Made by a program: the position numbers and the translations under genes. Positions 63,422 to 64,000 of a stretch of 64,000 nt of DNA are shown here, piece by piece; positions within the stretch are counted from its first letter, which is position 1; every line of letters starts with the position of its first letter. A model generated the notes under the pieces. That model had not been told where the DNA came from. It was given only the letters and a program-made list of their open reading frames with translations, and made no database searches. The DNA is from Bacillus ndiopicus (GTDB taxonomy: Bacteria > Bacillota > Bacilli > Bacillales_A > Planococcaceae), in NCBI RefSeq assembly GCF_000612805.1, contig NZ_HG964404.1:211091-275090 (forward strand), given 5' to 3'.

Positions 63422-63814
63422 TTAAAATCCGTATTTTCTGAAAATTTTATGGAGCAGTGTTTTAACAAAATAAAAAATAATCGCAGCACTAGCTCCAAAT
63501 AGCATAATCACAGATAATGGGCCACTTGATGTGGAAAAAACAAGGAAATAATATGGTAGCATTAAAACTGCGCCAAATGCTGCATAGGCTAAAATTTCAA
63601 GTGAAGGCCATTTCCAGAAACGATCAAGCATAATAGATACCGAAATTCCGCCTAAAATATAGGCTGGCGCACTTAATAATAAAAACATTTGGAAAAGCTT
63701 CGGAAACGGGAATAAATCGACTTCAGGTGTAAAGCCTGCATAAGCAAATATTAAACTAAATAGCAATGTTGCAATTACAGCAATCACGCTTTTTCGACCA
63801 ATTTCTTTTAACAT
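63422..63814 (-). CDS. Four-TM membrane protein of unknown function
   Basis: From the ATG at 63814, after AAGAGG, the protein has 130 residues with four hydrophobic segments (about 8-25, 38-58, 68-90 and 95-115). The longer open frame upstream lacks a ribosome site and runs through a terminator. I recognise no family. The gene lies 29 bases before the SUKH gene on the same strand and may be co-transcribed with it and pcp. Confidence 0.72.
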   Translation of the reverse strand: MLKEIGRKSVIAVIATLLFSLIFAYAGFTPEVDLFPFPKLFQMFLLLSAPAYILGGISVSIMLDRFWKWPSLEILAYAAFGAVLMLPYYFLVFSTSSGPLSVIMLFGASAAIIFYFVKTLLHKIFRKYGF

Positions 63815-63872
63815 AACAACCTCTTTTAGCGTTTTTTTTATTTTACCATAGAAAAGAGAAATTTCGATAGAT

Positions 63873-63918
63873 GAAAAAAGTGACGGGAAAGCAGGCTTGC
63901 GCTTGCATTTCCCGTCAC
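63873..63918 (-). terminator. Terminator of the gene at the right edge
   Basis: On the minus strand GTGACGGGAAA and TTTCCCGTCAC pair around a GC-rich TGCAAGC/GCTTGC core and are followed by TTTTTTC. Confidence 0.88.
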
Positions 63919-63929
63919 CTCTCAATTAT

Positions 63930-64000
63930 TTACATTCTTTTTAATTTTTCATATTCAAGTTGTAGCTGCTCAATGCGTTTTCTGCCTTCTTCGCGGTTGC
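63930..64000 (-). CDS. 3' end of an unknown gene (partial)
   Basis: The minus-strand frame ends NREEGRKRIEQLQLEYEKLK, then RM and TAA. It is charged and helical, like a coiled-coil tail. A terminator directly after the stop supports a real gene end. The rest lies beyond the window, so no family can be assigned. Confidence 0.6.
   Translation of the reverse strand, partial: NREEGRKRIEQLQLEYEKLKRM

Overview
The window looks like chromosomal DNA of an AT-rich, low-GC Gram-positive bacterium in Bacillales, most likely a Planococcaceae member close to Lysinibacillus or Solibacillus. Supporting signs are strong AGGAGG-type ribosome sites, many TTG and GTG starts, Bacillus-type regulators (T-box, FMN riboswitch, cre site, ECF sigma factors), an SLH-domain S-layer-type protein, and B. 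subtilis-like clusters (ccdA-ccdB-ccdC, metI-metC, pncA, ilv-leu). This assignment is inferred from gene content; no 16S rRNA is present, and I saw no rRNA, tRNA or CRISPR array.

Layout. 1-0.5 kb: three near-identical FMN riboswitch/terminator units in tandem on the minus strand, the first cut by the window edge; their target gene lies outside. 0.9-4 kb: a holin-like mini-toxin, an ECF sigma/anti-sigma pair and an unknown polytopic membrane protein. 4.3-12.3 kb: an accessory stretch with an AlkZ/YcaQ-type winged-helix protein, exported proteins of unknown role, an IS66 remnant, a 1007-residue SF2 helicase with a nuclease-like C-terminus, and a class II Fic protein. About 6.5 kb of it lies between two diverged direct repeats. 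12.5-19.9 kb: asparagine synthetase, a C39-like lipoprotein, an S41 protease, a duplicated mini-cassette (small exported peptide plus two-TM protein), and a MerR regulator divergent from a CPBP protease with a 19-bp-spacer promoter between them.

20.2-30.6 kb: the branched-chain amino acid operon ilvD-[T-box]-ilvB-ilvN-ilvC-leuA-leuB-leuC-leuD on the minus strand. It has a good sigma-A promoter and an upstream cre site before ilvD, and a T-box (probable Ile ATC specifier) inside the operon between ilvD and ilvB. 30.8-36 kb: an ALO-type FAD oxidase overlapping a PLP fold-III enzyme, a 35-residue membrane peptide with its own promoter and terminator, pncA, GlsB/YeaQ, a lytic transglycosylase and mscL. 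36.4-43.6 kb: metI-metC, a SCO copper protein, the YvrJ/DUF2922/DUF1659 trio, DUF2621, and ccdA-ccdB-ccdC for cytochrome c maturation, with two small unknown proteins among them.

43.7-64 kb: rarD, an SLH protein, a broken membrane gene, an ECF sigma/LCP pair, a methyltransferase, an IS3 remnant, an isochorismatase-fold enzyme, a heterodimeric ABC exporter, a NatAB/YhaQP-type ABC exporter, a membrane-anchored MutS-like ATPase divergent from an Rgg-type regulator, a stand-alone amidase, pcp coupled to a SUKH protein, a membrane protein, and the 3' end of one more gene. A dispersed non-coding palindromic repeat occurs four times (about 1.0, 20.1, 34.6 and 41.6 kb), always just after a minus-strand gene. 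Several small genes here (883, 16889, 33382, 39693) are short enough to be missed by standard gene calling.
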